A stretch of 64,000 bases of DNA from Paenibacillus dokdonensis (GTDB taxonomy: Bacteria; Bacillota; Bacilli; Paenibacillales; Paenibacillaceae), in assembly GCF_004916975.1 (NCBI RefSeq), contig NZ_STGQ01000002.1:1373697-1437696 (forward strand), given 5' to 3'. Position 1 is the first letter of the stretch. Every line of letters begins with the position of its first letter. This document shows positions 18,003 through 26,729 of this stretch, piece by piece. Position numbers and translations under genes: made by a program. Under the pieces are notes generated by a model. The model did not search any database. It was given only the letters and a program-made list of their open reading frames with translations, and had not been told where the DNA came from.

Positions 18003-19385
18003 TTAGCCTATCCCTGCAAAGGTGCCGTAGATCAGGAATATGTTTAGCAGGGACAAAATAATAGCGATGGTCCAAGACAGATACTTGATCCAAGGGGGAT
18101 TGGCGAATTCGCCCATCCTTTTTTTGTCGCTCGTAAATATGGTCAAAGGAATGATAGCAAACGGCAGCTGTACGCTAAGAAATACTTGAGTGTAAAGAAG
18201 CAGTTGTTCTACCGCATTCTCCCGGCCGCCGTATACAATGACGCAAATGATGACAGGAATCACGGCGATGATCCGTGTGATCATTCGGCGCAGCCAAGTT
18301 GGAATTTTCATTCGGATGAAGCCTTCCATGACGATCTGACCGGATAAAGTCCCCGTAATGGTGGAATTTTGGCCGGAGGCAAGAAGGGCTACGGCAAACA
18401 AGGTGCTTAATAATGGACTCGCAATCGCACCGACAATGGCGTTATCGGCCAGAGCGTTGTACAAATCCGTGAACCGGCCCAAATCACTCGTTGTCCCGAA
18501 GAACATCGCAGCCCCGAGCACCAGCAGCAGGCAGTTAATGACGAATGCGACACTGAGCTGAAGGTTTGAATCGATGGTCGAGAAACGAACAGCTTCTTTT
18601 TTGCCTTCAAGATTACGTTCGAATTGACGCGTTTGTACCAAGGAAGAGTGCAAATACAAATTGTGGGGCATGACGGTCGCACCAACGATGCCAAGCGCGA
18701 TCAGCAGCATTCCGTTATTGGTCGCGATCTCAGGGCTGGGAATGAAGCCTTGAAGCAGAGGTCCCATACTTGGATTCGATAAAATGACCTCATATAAGAA
18801 AACGATAAATATGGTTGCTATGAGCGTAGCTACAATGGCTTCGATTTTCCGGAAACCGACTTTAGCCAGCAGCAGAAGAAGAAGAACATCCAATGTGGTG
18901 ATGAGCACACCGATCAAAAGCGGAATTTTGAACAGAAGCTGCAGTGCTACCGCACCCCCGATGACCTCTGCAATGTCCGTCGCCATAATGGCAAGCTCGG
19001 TCAGTATCCAAAGGACAGTGGCAACCGGTTTACTGGTAGCCTGGCGTGTAGCCTGAGCCAGATCCATTCCGGTAACAATACCAAGCTTGGCGCACATGCC
19101 TTGAAGCAGCATGGCAATCAGGCTGGACAGTAGAATGATGCTGAGAAGCGTATAACCAAATTGTGCCCCGCCTTGTATGGATGTAATCCAATTTCCCGGA
19201 TCCATATATCCGACAGCGACTAAAGCGCCCGGGCCACTATAGGCGGCAAGCTTTTTCCAGAATCCTGCATTTTTTGGAAGTGAAACCGTGTTATTGACTT
19301 CTTCAAGGCTCAGACCATTTGCGGAGCTGAGTATTTGATGTTTACGTGGCTGTGTTTGGTTGAGTGGAGTTGGATTTTCCATCAT
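18003..19385 (-). CDS. mntH: Nramp-family Mn2+/divalent metal transporter
   Basis: 460 residues from the ATG at 19385, which has AGAAGGGATA upstream; the frame is open 13 codons further. Eleven or so hydrophobic helices are visible. The Nramp metal-binding signatures are intact: MDPGNW in the first helix (about residue 58) and the MPHNLYLHS motif in helix six. It imports Mn2+ (and Fe2+) with protons. A MntR-like operator about 50 bp upstream supports manganese repression. Confidence 0.95.
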   Translation of the reverse strand: MMENPTPLNQTQPRKHQILSSANGLSLEEVNNTVSLPKNAGFWKKLAAYSGPGALVAVGYMDPGNWITSIQGGAQFGYTLLSIILLSSLIAMLLQGMCAKLGIVTGMDLAQATRQATSKPVATVLWILTELAIMATDIAEVIGGAVALQLLFKIPLLIGVLITTLDVLLLLLLAKVGFRKIEAIVATLIATIFIVFLYEVILSNPSMGPLLQGFIPSPEIATNNGMLLIALGIVGATVMPHNLYLHSSLVQTRQFERNLEGKKEAVRFSTIDSNLQLSVAFVINCLLLVLGAAMFFGTTSDLGRFTDLYNALADNAIVGAIASPLLSTLFAVALLASGQNSTITGTLSGQIVMEGFIRMKIPTWLRRMITRIIAVIPVIICVIVYGGRENAVEQLLLYTQVFLSVQLPFAIIPLTIFTSDKKRMGEFANPPWIKYLSWTIAIILSLLNIFLIYGTFAGIG

Positions 19386-19435
19386 TATCCCTTCTATCAT
19401 CTTTAAATTTGGTTTCCGAATCATACTGTAATCAT

Positions 19436-19455
19436 ATTTTGCCCTAGGTAAACAT
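19436..19455 (-). promoter_or_regulatory. Candidate MntR box upstream of mntH
   Basis: The plus-strand text ATTTTGCCCTAGGTAAACAT has the TTTGCC..GGTAAA dyad typical of MntR operators in Bacillales. It lies 51-70 bp upstream of the mntH start, where a promoter is expected. Judged by eye against the remembered consensus. Confidence 0.6.
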
Positions 19456-19687
19456 TTTTGTCAATGGCTAATATATTTTTATTGATAAAAATTAATTGCT
19501 CTAGAGCAAACCTTGTCCGTTGTATATGCTGGAAGTCATCATGCAAAAACAGCAGCAGTAAGAAGAAAAGGGTAGGCATGGATGCGCTTGGCTATCCACG
19601 GCTACCCTTATAAAGTTAAAGCAAACTGAGTTTGATGGAATGCTCAGCCGTAGATTTTACGATGCGAGCATTTAAAATTCCATACAT

Positions 19688-19730
19688 GAAAAAAAGTAGC
19701 AACGAACGTCATGTAGAGGTTCGTTGCTAC
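19688..19730 (-). terminator. Intrinsic terminator of the M50-like gene
   Basis: Perfect 12-bp stem GTAGCAACGAAC / GTTCGTTGCTAC; on the minus strand it is followed by seven or eight T. It starts 9 bp after the stop codon. Confidence 0.9.
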
Positions 19731-19738
19731 CTTGTAGA

Positions 19739-20413
19739 TCACCGGCCTGATGCCTGCGCCTTGTCGCCGAAGCCCCGCTTGAACAGCATTGATGTTGAGA
19801 GCTTTGCGATCCATAAGGAGATGGCGGCAAAGACCAGACACCAGATCAATGCAGGGATATGCGTGACTTGAGCCAGATTCGCAGCGTCCCCCGCAGCGCC
19901 CGGATTGTAGAGGGATAAAGATAAGATCACGAAGGGACTGACAACGGATTCGACCAGGCAGATAAAAGCAATAAGCATATAATAGCCGTTTCGCAGCCAG
20001 GGTGGCGCCATATAAGCAACGAGGGCAGTCAAAACGGCAAAACCCGCGCACCAGAATATGCCGTAGCCGTTACGGACAAACAGTGCTGCGGCGATGGCTG
20101 CAAGCACCGTCACCACGATAAGTCCGGCGCGTTCTTTTCTTTTGGCATAGAGGAAAAACAGCAGCAGGGCGAACAGGGCGGAGCCAATGTATCCGGCAAG
20201 AGAAATCGGGATCGACATCCAGTTCTCAGCAAATGAGGAAAGCGTGACTCCGCTCTGATTGCCATATAGATAAATGACCATGACCTTACCCGACAATACG
20301 AGCGTAACCAGCGCATGCGACAGTTCATGGACAAGTGTGTCCACATTGCGGAAAAACGCGGAGAATGGCAGAAAACGAGTCAAAATGCTGGTCAGCACCA
20401 CAACCAGGATCAT
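19739..20413 (-). CDS. M50-like membrane metallopeptidase family protein
   Basis: At least 224 residues, nearly all hydrophobic with about six helices. The zinc motif HELSHALV (HExxH) sits near residue 29. This fits the M50B-like proteins of Bacillales (DUF-type relatives of site-2 proteases). A second metal ligand (NxxPxxDG type) is not obvious, so activity is uncertain. The first ATG (20413) has no close ribosome site; GAGGGGGAAGC lies right before an in-frame ATT 7 codons upstream, giving IQAWLKMILV. The true start may therefore be the rare codon ATT. Confidence 0.7.
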   Translation of the reverse strand: MILVVVLTSILTRFLPFSAFFRNVDTLVHELSHALVTLVLSGKVMVIYLYGNQSGVTLSSFAENWMSIPISLAGYIGSALFALLLFFLYAKRKERAGLIVVTVLAAIAAALFVRNGYGIFWCAGFAVLTALVAYMAPPWLRNGYYMLIAFICLVESVVSPFVILSLSLYNPGAAGDAANLAQVTHIPALIWCLVFAAISLWIAKLSTSMLFKRGFGDKAQASGR

Positions 20414-20587
20414 TTTTAACCAAGCTTGAATAGCTTCCCCCTCATTTCTGTTGGTTTTGATTTATATCTTACCTGCCCCCGCCAGAAAATACCAGACAGA
20501 TTCAAAGGCTGTAATGAATTTGACTTATGATAAAAAAACACGTATTATTTCGTTGAACGATCGTATAATGAAAAGGGAGTGTTAGCG

Positions 20588-21211
20588 TTGAAGCGAATTT
20601 CAAAGACATCACGTGATCTTCAAGCAGAAGAGAGAAAAAAACAAATTCTGCAGGGAGCAAAGGAACTGTTCGCTCTTCACGGTTTTCATGGCACTTCTGT
20701 GCGTACGATCAATAAGCATGTCGGCATTACAGACGGACTTTTGTATCATTATTTTCCCGGGGGAAAACAGGAAATTCTGGAGACGATTTTTCATGAATCC
20801 CAGGAAGAGAGAATGGCCAGCATGGACCGGCTGATTGCATCCATACATCCCGATTTACCGCTGGAAGAGGGGCTGTATCTGTTTATTTCGGGTATGGTAA
20901 AGACAATGACAGGGGATAGGGATTTTATTCAGATCATGTTCCGTGATTCCGCGACCATTCTGTCGGACCAAAAGGATTTTATGTCGGAGATGATCCAGCA
21001 GCGCCAACAGGCATTAGCAGAAATCTTAGAAAAACGCGGGAAGACCGGGGAAATCCAAGAGATGGATTACACGCTTGCAGCCTACCAGATCATGTCAGTG
21101 GGGATAACGACCATATTTAAGGAAGTGTCCTTTATCAAAGTGATCCAGATGGATCTGGAGACGTATCTGCGTAAGATGGTTCATTTCACAGTCGATCTCT
21201 GGCGTCCTTGA
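20588..21211 (+). CDS. TetR/AcrR-family transcriptional regulator
   Basis: 207 residues from the TTG at 20588, which has AAAGGGAG 8 bases upstream; a GTG at 20579 is the alternative. The N-terminal HTH is classical (GFHGTSVRTINKHVGITDGLLYHYF near residues 32-56). It lies directly upstream of the YhgE-like membrane protein gene, with an inverted repeat between them that is a likely operator. It probably represses that gene and responds to an unknown small molecule. Confidence 0.9.
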   Translation: MKRISKTSRDLQAEERKKQILQGAKELFALHGFHGTSVRTINKHVGITDGLLYHYFPGGKQEILETIFHESQEERMASMDRLIASIHPDLPLEEGLYLFISGMVKTMTGDRDFIQIMFRDSATILSDQKDFMSEMIQQRQQALAEILEKRGKTGEIQEMDYTLAAYQIMSVGITTIFKEVSFIKVIQMDLETYLRKMVHFTVDLWRP

Positions 21212-21230
21212 GCTTTTTTTGGTTATTTTA

Positions 21231-21250
21231 TTCACCGAACGTTTAGTGAA
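21231..21250. promoter_or_regulatory. Candidate TetR operator between tetR and yhgE-like genes
   Basis: Imperfect 20-bp palindrome TTCACCGAACGTTTAGTGAA, 19 bp upstream of the next start codon. The GAACG core recurs near 20555-20560 upstream of the TetR gene (GAACGATCG), hinting at autoregulation. Confidence 0.5.
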
Positions 21251-21268
21251 AATGGAGGAGTGGTTATT

Positions 21269-22486
21269 ATGAAACATTTTTTTAGACAAAAGCATCCGTA
21301 TTTGGCCGTTATTATGGTATTTGCCGTGATGCTGCTGCTTGGCGTTGCCCAGCTTGGCTCATCCGTCAATCCGGTGCCAAAGGAAATGCCGGTTATCCTG
21401 GTCCAAAATGATCAAGGAGCAAAGCTGCCTAACGGGCAGCAAATGAATTATGGGAAGCTGATCGGGGATAAAGTGACCGGCTTCAAACCGCAGAGCGGGG
21501 ATGATTCCGCTCCGCTGCTGTGGGACAACATGAAAACGGAGAAAGATGCTCTGGATGTCATGAATCATGAGCAAGCTTATGCGACCGTCATGATTCCTGC
21601 GGACTTTACGGAGAAGCTGTCCAGCTTGATGTCTCCGCAGCCGCAAAATCCGGAGATTACGGTATATGTGAACCAGGGCATGAATTATACGGGAGCCAAT
21701 ATGGTCAATCAGATATTATCCCAAATGCTTACCGGGGCAAGCAGCCAAATCAGAGATCAGATGCTGGGTCAGCTGAATCAGAAGGGTGGAACCTTGAATG
21801 TTGATCAAGCCAAGGCATTTGCCAATCCTATTGTCATCAATACCAAAAATATTAATGCGGTGGGCAGTCATAGCTCGAATGGTAATGCGCCTGTCGTATT
21901 AACACAACTCGTGTGGTTTGGAGCGATGGTCTCAACCATTGTACTCTTTATGGCGGCAGGGAAAGCAACGCAGTCAGGCAGCAGCCTGCATCGTTTAAGC
22001 ATCCGATTCTCTCAAATCGTTATGGGAGCTGTCACAACGGCGATAGCATCTCTAAGCATACTTCTGATTACAGGAGGTTGGCTTGGGTTGTCCATTCCCG
22101 ATTATACCGGCATTGGTTTGTTCCTGTTCTTTGCGGGTTTTATGTTCTTCCTGATCCAGACGGCCGTGATCAGCTGGCTTGGCTTTGCCGGGATGCCGTT
22201 GTTCATTCTGGTGTTCTTTTTCGGGCTGCCCATTCTGACACTGCCGGCAGAGCTGCTGCCACAATTTAGCAGAGATTGGCTGTATTCATGGATCCCGCTG
22301 CGGTTCTCTGTTGAAGGACTGCGTGATTTGTTCTATTTCCGCCAAGGTTTGAATCTGAGTGATGCAGAGTGGACCTTGGGTATTCTTGGAGCTGTCGGTC
22401 TTGTATTGACTTTATGCTCGGTCTTGAAACAGTCCAAACCTAAGCAGCAGGCAGCAACAGATTTAGCCCAGCCTAGCGGGGTGTAA
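21269..22486 (+). CDS. YhgE/Pip-like ABC-2-type membrane protein
   Basis: 405 residues from the ATG at 21269 with GGAGG upstream. One helix (about 11-30) is followed by an outside domain of about 180 residues rich in Gln and Asn, then five or six helices from about residue 205 to 395. This is the layout of YhgE/Pip-type and other ABC-2 export permeases (DUF3533-like). No ATPase is next to it. Control by the TetR regulator upstream suggests a role in export or tolerance of a toxic compound. Substrate unknown. Confidence 0.7.
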   Translation: MKHFFRQKHPYLAVIMVFAVMLLLGVAQLGSSVNPVPKEMPVILVQNDQGAKLPNGQQMNYGKLIGDKVTGFKPQSGDDSAPLLWDNMKTEKDALDVMNHEQAYATVMIPADFTEKLSSLMSPQPQNPEITVYVNQGMNYTGANMVNQILSQMLTGASSQIRDQMLGQLNQKGGTLNVDQAKAFANPIVINTKNINAVGSHSSNGNAPVVLTQLVWFGAMVSTIVLFMAAGKATQSGSSLHRLSIRFSQIVMGAVTTAIASLSILLITGGWLGLSIPDYTGIGLFLFFAGFMFFLIQTAVISWLGFAGMPLFILVFFFGLPILTLPAELLPQFSRDWLYSWIPLRFSVEGLRDLFYFRQGLNLSDAEWTLGILGAVGLVLTLCSVLKQSKPKQQAATDLAQPSGV

Positions 22487-22506
22487 CGACTGTCGTTTAA
22501 ATAACA

Positions 22507-23136
22507 TTAGGTCTCGCTTCGAAACGTCTTTCCCAGTGATTCGCCTAATGCAAAGTAGTGGCGAAAGTTATATATCAGCGGGCTCCACTTATCGGGATCG
22601 ATATGATTCTCACTGTGCAGAATGTTCTTATGGGCATGAACCTGAATGGCCGCTGTCTCCACAATTGCAAAAAAGGGATCATAGGCTGGAATCCGAATAT
22701 TCATCACCTTCGCTTCGATCTGCAAAGGGCATTCCTTAATCCGGCTTGGCTGCACGGTGGCAGATTGGATAGGGGTTAGCCCGCTGATCTTAAACTTGTC
22801 CTTGCCTGATGCGAAGCCTAGGCTTTTCTTGTGATCCGGTACAGGTTCCTTGCCTGTATAGGGGGCAAGTTTCTCGACATTTTCCCACAAGAATGGATCA
22901 GGAATATTGATGACGTATTCCGGATGATGCTTTAGATTTTCGTATGCCTTACCGCCTATGCCAATGCCGAGGATAATGTATTCGCCCAGTGCCCATGAGG
23001 AAGAGATCGGACTGATATTAACCGTCCCATCTTCATTTAGCGTGTTGAGCAGGATCACGGGGGTGCCGTAATAAAGGATTTTGGGTTTGATCATTTCGAT
23101 TTCATAAGCAGCTTTTTCACTATTCATATGTGTCAT
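22507..23136 (-). CDS. Flavin reductase-like domain protein
   Basis: 209 residues from the ATG at 23136, which lies 9 bases after AGGGA; the ATG at 23145 is too close to it. The split-barrel pattern of flavin reductase-like proteins (PF01613 type) is visible: TVNISPISSSWALGEYIILGI early and NIPDPFLWENVEKLA in the middle. It probably binds FMN and reduces flavin or a small substrate in the cytoplasm. It stands alone, convergent with the YhgE-like gene. Confidence 0.75.
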   Translation of the reverse strand: MTHMNSEKAAYEIEMIKPKILYYGTPVILLNTLNEDGTVNISPISSSWALGEYIILGIGIGGKAYENLKHHPEYVINIPDPFLWENVEKLAPYTGKEPVPDHKKSLGFASGKDKFKISGLTPIQSATVQPSRIKECPLQIEAKVMNIRIPAYDPFFAIVETAAIQVHAHKNILHSENHIDPDKWSPLIYNFRHYFALGESLGKTFRSET

Positions 23137-23525
23137 GTTGAACATTCCCTTCGGGTAATAGGTTCCTTTGTTTATAGTAAATGAGTAATATTTAAAATTT
23201 CATCGAAGTATGGATGTAATGCAAAATAAAACTTTCGCCCAAGTCTGCGGTCCATAGATAAGCAGCCTTGGGTTTTTTATCATCAAAAATAGGAACACTA
23301 GTTCTTATTTTTATATTGCGTATCCATACGGTATATGATACTATATTTTCAAGAAGGATAACCAAATATTGCCTGAACCTTCGTATTTGGCGGTACCAGA
23401 TGTCCGGAAATCTGGTGATGCATCCCGTCAAATTGGCAGCCTGTATGGTCTTATATATTTTTTTAGTTATGAATATGGCGTTACGTAACGGAATATAATA
23501 TTTCATTTAAAAAGGAGTTAATGAT
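23137..23525. other. Gap upstream of the DUF4127 gene
   Basis: 389 bp without a convincing gene. A TATAAT at about 23496 and AAAAAGGAG before the start at 23526 fit the promoter and ribosome site of the DUF4127 gene. A perfect 12-bp palindrome CGTTACGTAACG lies just upstream of that -10, at about 23483-23494, and could be an operator. Nothing else was recognised. Confidence 0.4.
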
Positions 23526-25220
23526 ATGAAAAAAGTTCTGTATGTGCCACTCGATGACCGCCCGGTGAATCTGGATGATGTCATTGTACAAGGGAGAGCA
23601 GCAGGAATCCATGTTATCACGCCGGATGCGGAGGATGTGAAGAACCGCCTGGATACCGAGGCAACCTCTACGGGATCTACGCTGGTGAACACCTATGCAC
23701 CGGTCTTTGGCAACACAGCGAAACTCCGTCAGTTCATTCTGAATCATAAGTCTTCGGTAGACGGATTTATCATTTCAACCGATATGCTCGCTTACGGAGG
23801 ACTGATTGGAAGCAGGCGCTTTCGCACTAGCGGCGGCGGAACTTATCCTGACTATGATCCAGCTGCAACAGAATTGCTGGACGTCATTCGGGAAATCAAG
23901 CAATCTTGTCCACATAAGCCTGTTTATGTGCTGGATACGATTATGCGATTGGCTACGACGGTTTTTGTGGAGGGACTGACCCAAAGCGCTTATGACGAGG
24001 CGCGTGCTTTTGCGCAGCAGCCGCGGTTGGCGGTTTCGGATTTCGAAGCTATTTTGGAAGGGTATGACACAAAGCCTTACGGCACGAATTTCGGAATCCC
24101 GATCCATTTTGACAAGGAACAGTATTACAACGCACGGCGCCATAAATTCAAATCGAACTATTACATTCTGGACCAGCTCCTCCATGCAGGCTGCATTGAC
24201 TTCCTTGCGATTGGTGTCGATGATTCTTACACGCAAGGGGTACAGGCGAATGAGATTGCATTTCTCGAAGGTTATGTGAATGAACGTCTTGGCGGAAGCG
24301 ACGGGCAAAATCCCGACCGTGTGATTATTCTTCCCGATGCGGACGGACTGGGATATTCCCTTATGGGCCGTATGGCGAGCCATTTACACCGCTGCGGTTC
24401 CAAGCCGAGATACAGCGTGAAATACTTCGGCCCGGACGGCTCAACGATTATTAATCCCTATGAGTATATGAGCGTGCATGAAAATATCCAACATCATGTC
24501 GATATGATCGGCGGCCGTTTTGTCACTTCCGGTCCGTATGACGTGGAGATCGTTGCGATTACAAGCGCAAGCCAGGCAGCAGACGGAGTCAGTCATGTCG
24601 AAGCGAATGATATGAATCATATGCCTACCATCGTAATTGATTTTGTTGGCGGCGGTGCGGCTGATGAAACGGTCACGCAGGCATTGCTGAACAGCAAATC
24701 GACCGGGGGACTCCTGGGGTACAGCGGCTGGAATACGGCCGGGAATAAGATCGGTTTAGCACTGGGGATGGCCCATTGCCGCTTTACCTTTTTGATAACA
24801 GAGAATCGGCCACCGTCCCTTGCCGCTGCCGTTAACGCTCATGGCTCGCTGCTGTTCAAACGATTCCTGAAGGATTACTACTATAAGAAGTTAACGATTG
24901 CTGAAGTCCGGACTTATTCAAGAGCACATGCTCTGTTTACGAATGTTCCATATGCAGACCAGAATATGCGTCTTTTCAACACGCCGGAGGACTATGAAGT
25001 ACTAGTGAAGCTTTTGCGGGACCGGATGCAGACCAATACGCAGACCCTTGCGGAGAAAAATGCTTTCCTGATGGGCACATCCCGCAGCATACGCCAAATC
25101 AAACGGTCAGGATGGAACTATTCGAAATATGCCAGCGCAGCACTGGATTACGAGAATCCGGACTTCATCTGGAACCGTGCTTTTGAAATTACGCTTGGAC
25201 CCGGCGTGACATTACACTAA
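23526..25220 (+). CDS. DUF4127 family protein
   Basis: 564 residues with the hallmark start VLYVPLDDRPVNLDD and the internal STDMLAYGGLIGSR segment of DUF4127 proteins. No signal peptide or membrane helix. Family members have about this length and no established function; I know no biochemical role. The gene is alone between its own promoter region and a strong terminator, so context adds little. Confidence 0.85.
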   Translation: MKKVLYVPLDDRPVNLDDVIVQGRAAGIHVITPDAEDVKNRLDTEATSTGSTLVNTYAPVFGNTAKLRQFILNHKSSVDGFIISTDMLAYGGLIGSRRFRTSGGGTYPDYDPAATELLDVIREIKQSCPHKPVYVLDTIMRLATTVFVEGLTQSAYDEARAFAQQPRLAVSDFEAILEGYDTKPYGTNFGIPIHFDKEQYYNARRHKFKSNYYILDQLLHAGCIDFLAIGVDDSYTQGVQANEIAFLEGYVNERLGGSDGQNPDRVIILPDADGLGYSLMGRMASHLHRCGSKPRYSVKYFGPDGSTIINPYEYMSVHENIQHHVDMIGGRFVTSGPYDVEIVAITSASQAADGVSHVEANDMNHMPTIVIDFVGGGAADETVTQALLNSKSTGGLLGYSGWNTAGNKIGLALGMAHCRFTFLITENRPPSLAAAVNAHGSLLFKRFLKDYYYKKLTIAEVRTYSRAHALFTNVPYADQNMRLFNTPEDYEVLVKLLRDRMQTNTQTLAEKNAFLMGTSRSIRQIKRSGWNYSKYASAALDYENPDFIWNRAFEITLGPGVTLH

Positions 25221-25240
25221 ATTGAGAACCGTGGAAATTG

Positions 25241-25288
25241 AATAAGAGCAGCCCGTGTGTATACTCGGTGGGCTGCTCTTATTTTTTG
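25241..25288 (+). terminator. Intrinsic terminator after the DUF4127 gene
   Basis: AATAAGAGCAGCCC pairs with GGGCTGCTCTTATT, followed by TTTTTTG; starts 20 bp after the stop. Confidence 0.9.
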
Positions 25289-25315
25289 TGTTTATCAAAT
25301 CTGCTGAATAGTATA

Positions 25316-25344
25316 TTGCGTAACGGTACAAAGCATACTATAAT
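25316..25344 (+). promoter_or_regulatory. Sigma-A-type promoter of the small RHH gene pair
   Basis: TTGCGT and TATAAT separated by exactly 17 bp, 27 bp upstream of the start codon at 25371. Confidence 0.65.
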
Positions 25345-25370
25345 ACAAACCGGAAGAGAGGAGTTATATC

Positions 25371-25745
25371 ATGAAATATAATCTCAATTTATTTGGATAT
25401 ACCATTGACTGCCATGTTACTTTTCCGGATGGGAAAATGCATATTGAAATAGCAGAAGAAGACCAGACTTCACTACGTGCCTACCTGCTGCGTGTTCTGG
25501 TGAAGTATGGACGCGAGCCCGGCCCGAAGGATCGTCTGGAGAGCCTGATTCAGGATGCGATTGAGATTGAGAAGGGCATGAGCGGCCATCTTAGCGAACC
25601 CAAGCTGAAACTGCCCTATGAATTCCAGCCGGATATTAAAGAAAAACTTATTGAAGCCGCTGAACTGCAGGAGATGTCTGCTACCCAGCTGCTTATTCGT
25701 CTGATTGAAAGAAAGCATCAAAGTGTGTTTGGGAAGGAAGGTTAA
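25371..25745 (+). CDS. Small hypothetical protein with ribbon-helix-helix-like C-terminus
   Basis: 124 residues, good AGAGAGGAG site. Residues 1-65 are of unknown fold. The C-terminal 40 residues (KLPYEFQPDIKEKLIEAAEL then MSATQLLIRLIERKHQ) look like a ribbon-helix-helix DNA-binding unit. The next gene, 3 bp downstream, repeats the same pattern with MTATELLSKTIEEEY. The pair probably form a small regulatory unit; target unknown. A chromosomal antitoxin is possible but no toxin is adjacent. Confidence 0.6.
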   Translation: MKYNLNLFGYTIDCHVTFPDGKMHIEIAEEDQTSLRAYLLRVLVKYGREPGPKDRLESLIQDAIEIEKGMSGHLSEPKLKLPYEFQPDIKEKLIEAAELQEMSATQLLIRLIERKHQSVFGKEG

Positions 25746-25748
25746 ATC

Positions 25749-25910
25749 ATGGCATACGGTAATAAGGTGAAGTTTCATTATGATGTTCCGGTTTATATTA
25801 AACAAATGCTTGCAGACACCGCTAAAAAATTGAATATGACGGCTACTGAGCTGCTTTCCAAGACGATTGAAGAAGAATACGAGCGTGTGAAGGCAAAAGA
25901 AGGACGCTAA
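25749..25910 (+). CDS. Very small ribbon-helix-helix-like protein
   Basis: 53 residues, beginning MAYGNKVKFHYDVPVYIKQM and ending in MTATELLSKTIEEEY plus a basic tail. The strand-helix-helix layout resembles Arc/MetJ-type DNA-binding proteins. It starts 3 bp after the preceding gene, so the two are co-translated. Its stop codon overlaps the stop codon of the opposite gene at 25907 by 4 bases (CTAA), a tail-to-tail arrangement with no room for a terminator between. Confidence 0.6.
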   Translation: MAYGNKVKFHYDVPVYIKQMLADTAKKLNMTATELLSKTIEEEYERVKAKEGR

Positions 25911-26218
25911 GTCATCTTAAGCTCCTGTGCCATTTTGCAAAACATTTGGATGCTAGAGAGTGACAAGCTTTCATAAGCATATTCATGATCCCATTGATCT
26001 GTAGAAAAGCAGTGGCATACGGTGAAATCCTCATTGGCATTTTCCTCAATCAGCAAAAGCTGAATTTGATCGTCATCCATAAACAGCTTGTAGAAATAAT
26101 CCGAGCTGGAATCGGCTTCAATCAGCATGATGGCAGCTTGTCTGATTTGATGAGGAAGCTGGTAACTGAGTTCAGCAAGTCCTGCGGCAGAGCTTATTTT
26201 TGGATACATCATCTTCAA
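25907..26218 (-). CDS. Hypothetical protein, 103 aa
   Basis: Starts at a TTG with GGAGGG 7 bases upstream. Acidic protein with several Tyr, Asp and Met and one Cys-His-Cys cluster (VCHCF), no membrane helix or signal. I do not recognise the family. It overlaps the tail of the small RHH gene by 4 bases on the other strand. Confidence 0.55.
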   Translation of the reverse strand: MKMMYPKISSAAGLAELSYQLPHQIRQAAIMLIEADSSSDYFYKLFMDDDQIQLLLIEENANEDFTVCHCFSTDQWDHEYAYESLSLSSIQMFCKMAQELKMT

Positions 26219-26729
26219 TCCGATACCCTCCAGTCATTCGCTCGACATTCGTTTTCCGTAAAAGGGCCTCTTTGTTCTTAAATGATTATACCAAACATAT
26301 GTTCTTATGTTAAGTCGGATTTTTGGCTGATTATAGAAAAGGGATTCACGAGCGTCAATAAACAGACGTGCGGAATCCCTTTTACTATTTGTATGGGGCG
26401 GCCTGTGCTCCAGGCTGACGTTCTGCATAGGCCGAGACTGCGGTTCATCATTTTATTGCTGACCAGTGCACCCATATGAACCACGCCCTAAACACTCTTG
26501 TTTAGAAACTTTTTAAGATTTTATGATATTGGACCATCTATGCAAATCACTTCACAAAATATAGAAGTATGAGGATACTTGGTCATAGCCCCATGATTAG
26601 GTTGTAACCTTTTGCAGCATCATTGATATCTAACCAATATATAGGAATCCGTTACGGTCACTAATCGTGTGTGCATATGGATTGATATAGAAACCGAGCA
26701 GAAACTGTACCTGAAAGGAGAAACCAGAC
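26219..26729. other. 511-bp gap with an orphan hairpin, upstream of an ECF sigma gene
   Basis: Both flanking genes point away, yet a strong hairpin lies at 26337-26382 (AAAAGGGATTC / GAATCCCTTTT, 11 perfect pairs) with T-rich tails in both directions. No gene ends there. Near 26611 the text TGTAACCTTTT resembles the -35 of ECF promoters, but no clear -10 follows. No coding sequence was seen. Confidence 0.45.

Larger units (their letters stand above)
19386..19738. other. Gap between mntH and M50-like gene
   Basis: Contains the mntH promoter region with the MntR-like box, a hairpin at 19568-19609 (AAGGGTAG / CTACCCTT) of unclear owner, and the terminator of the M50-like gene. No coding sequence was seen. 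Confidence 0.5.
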
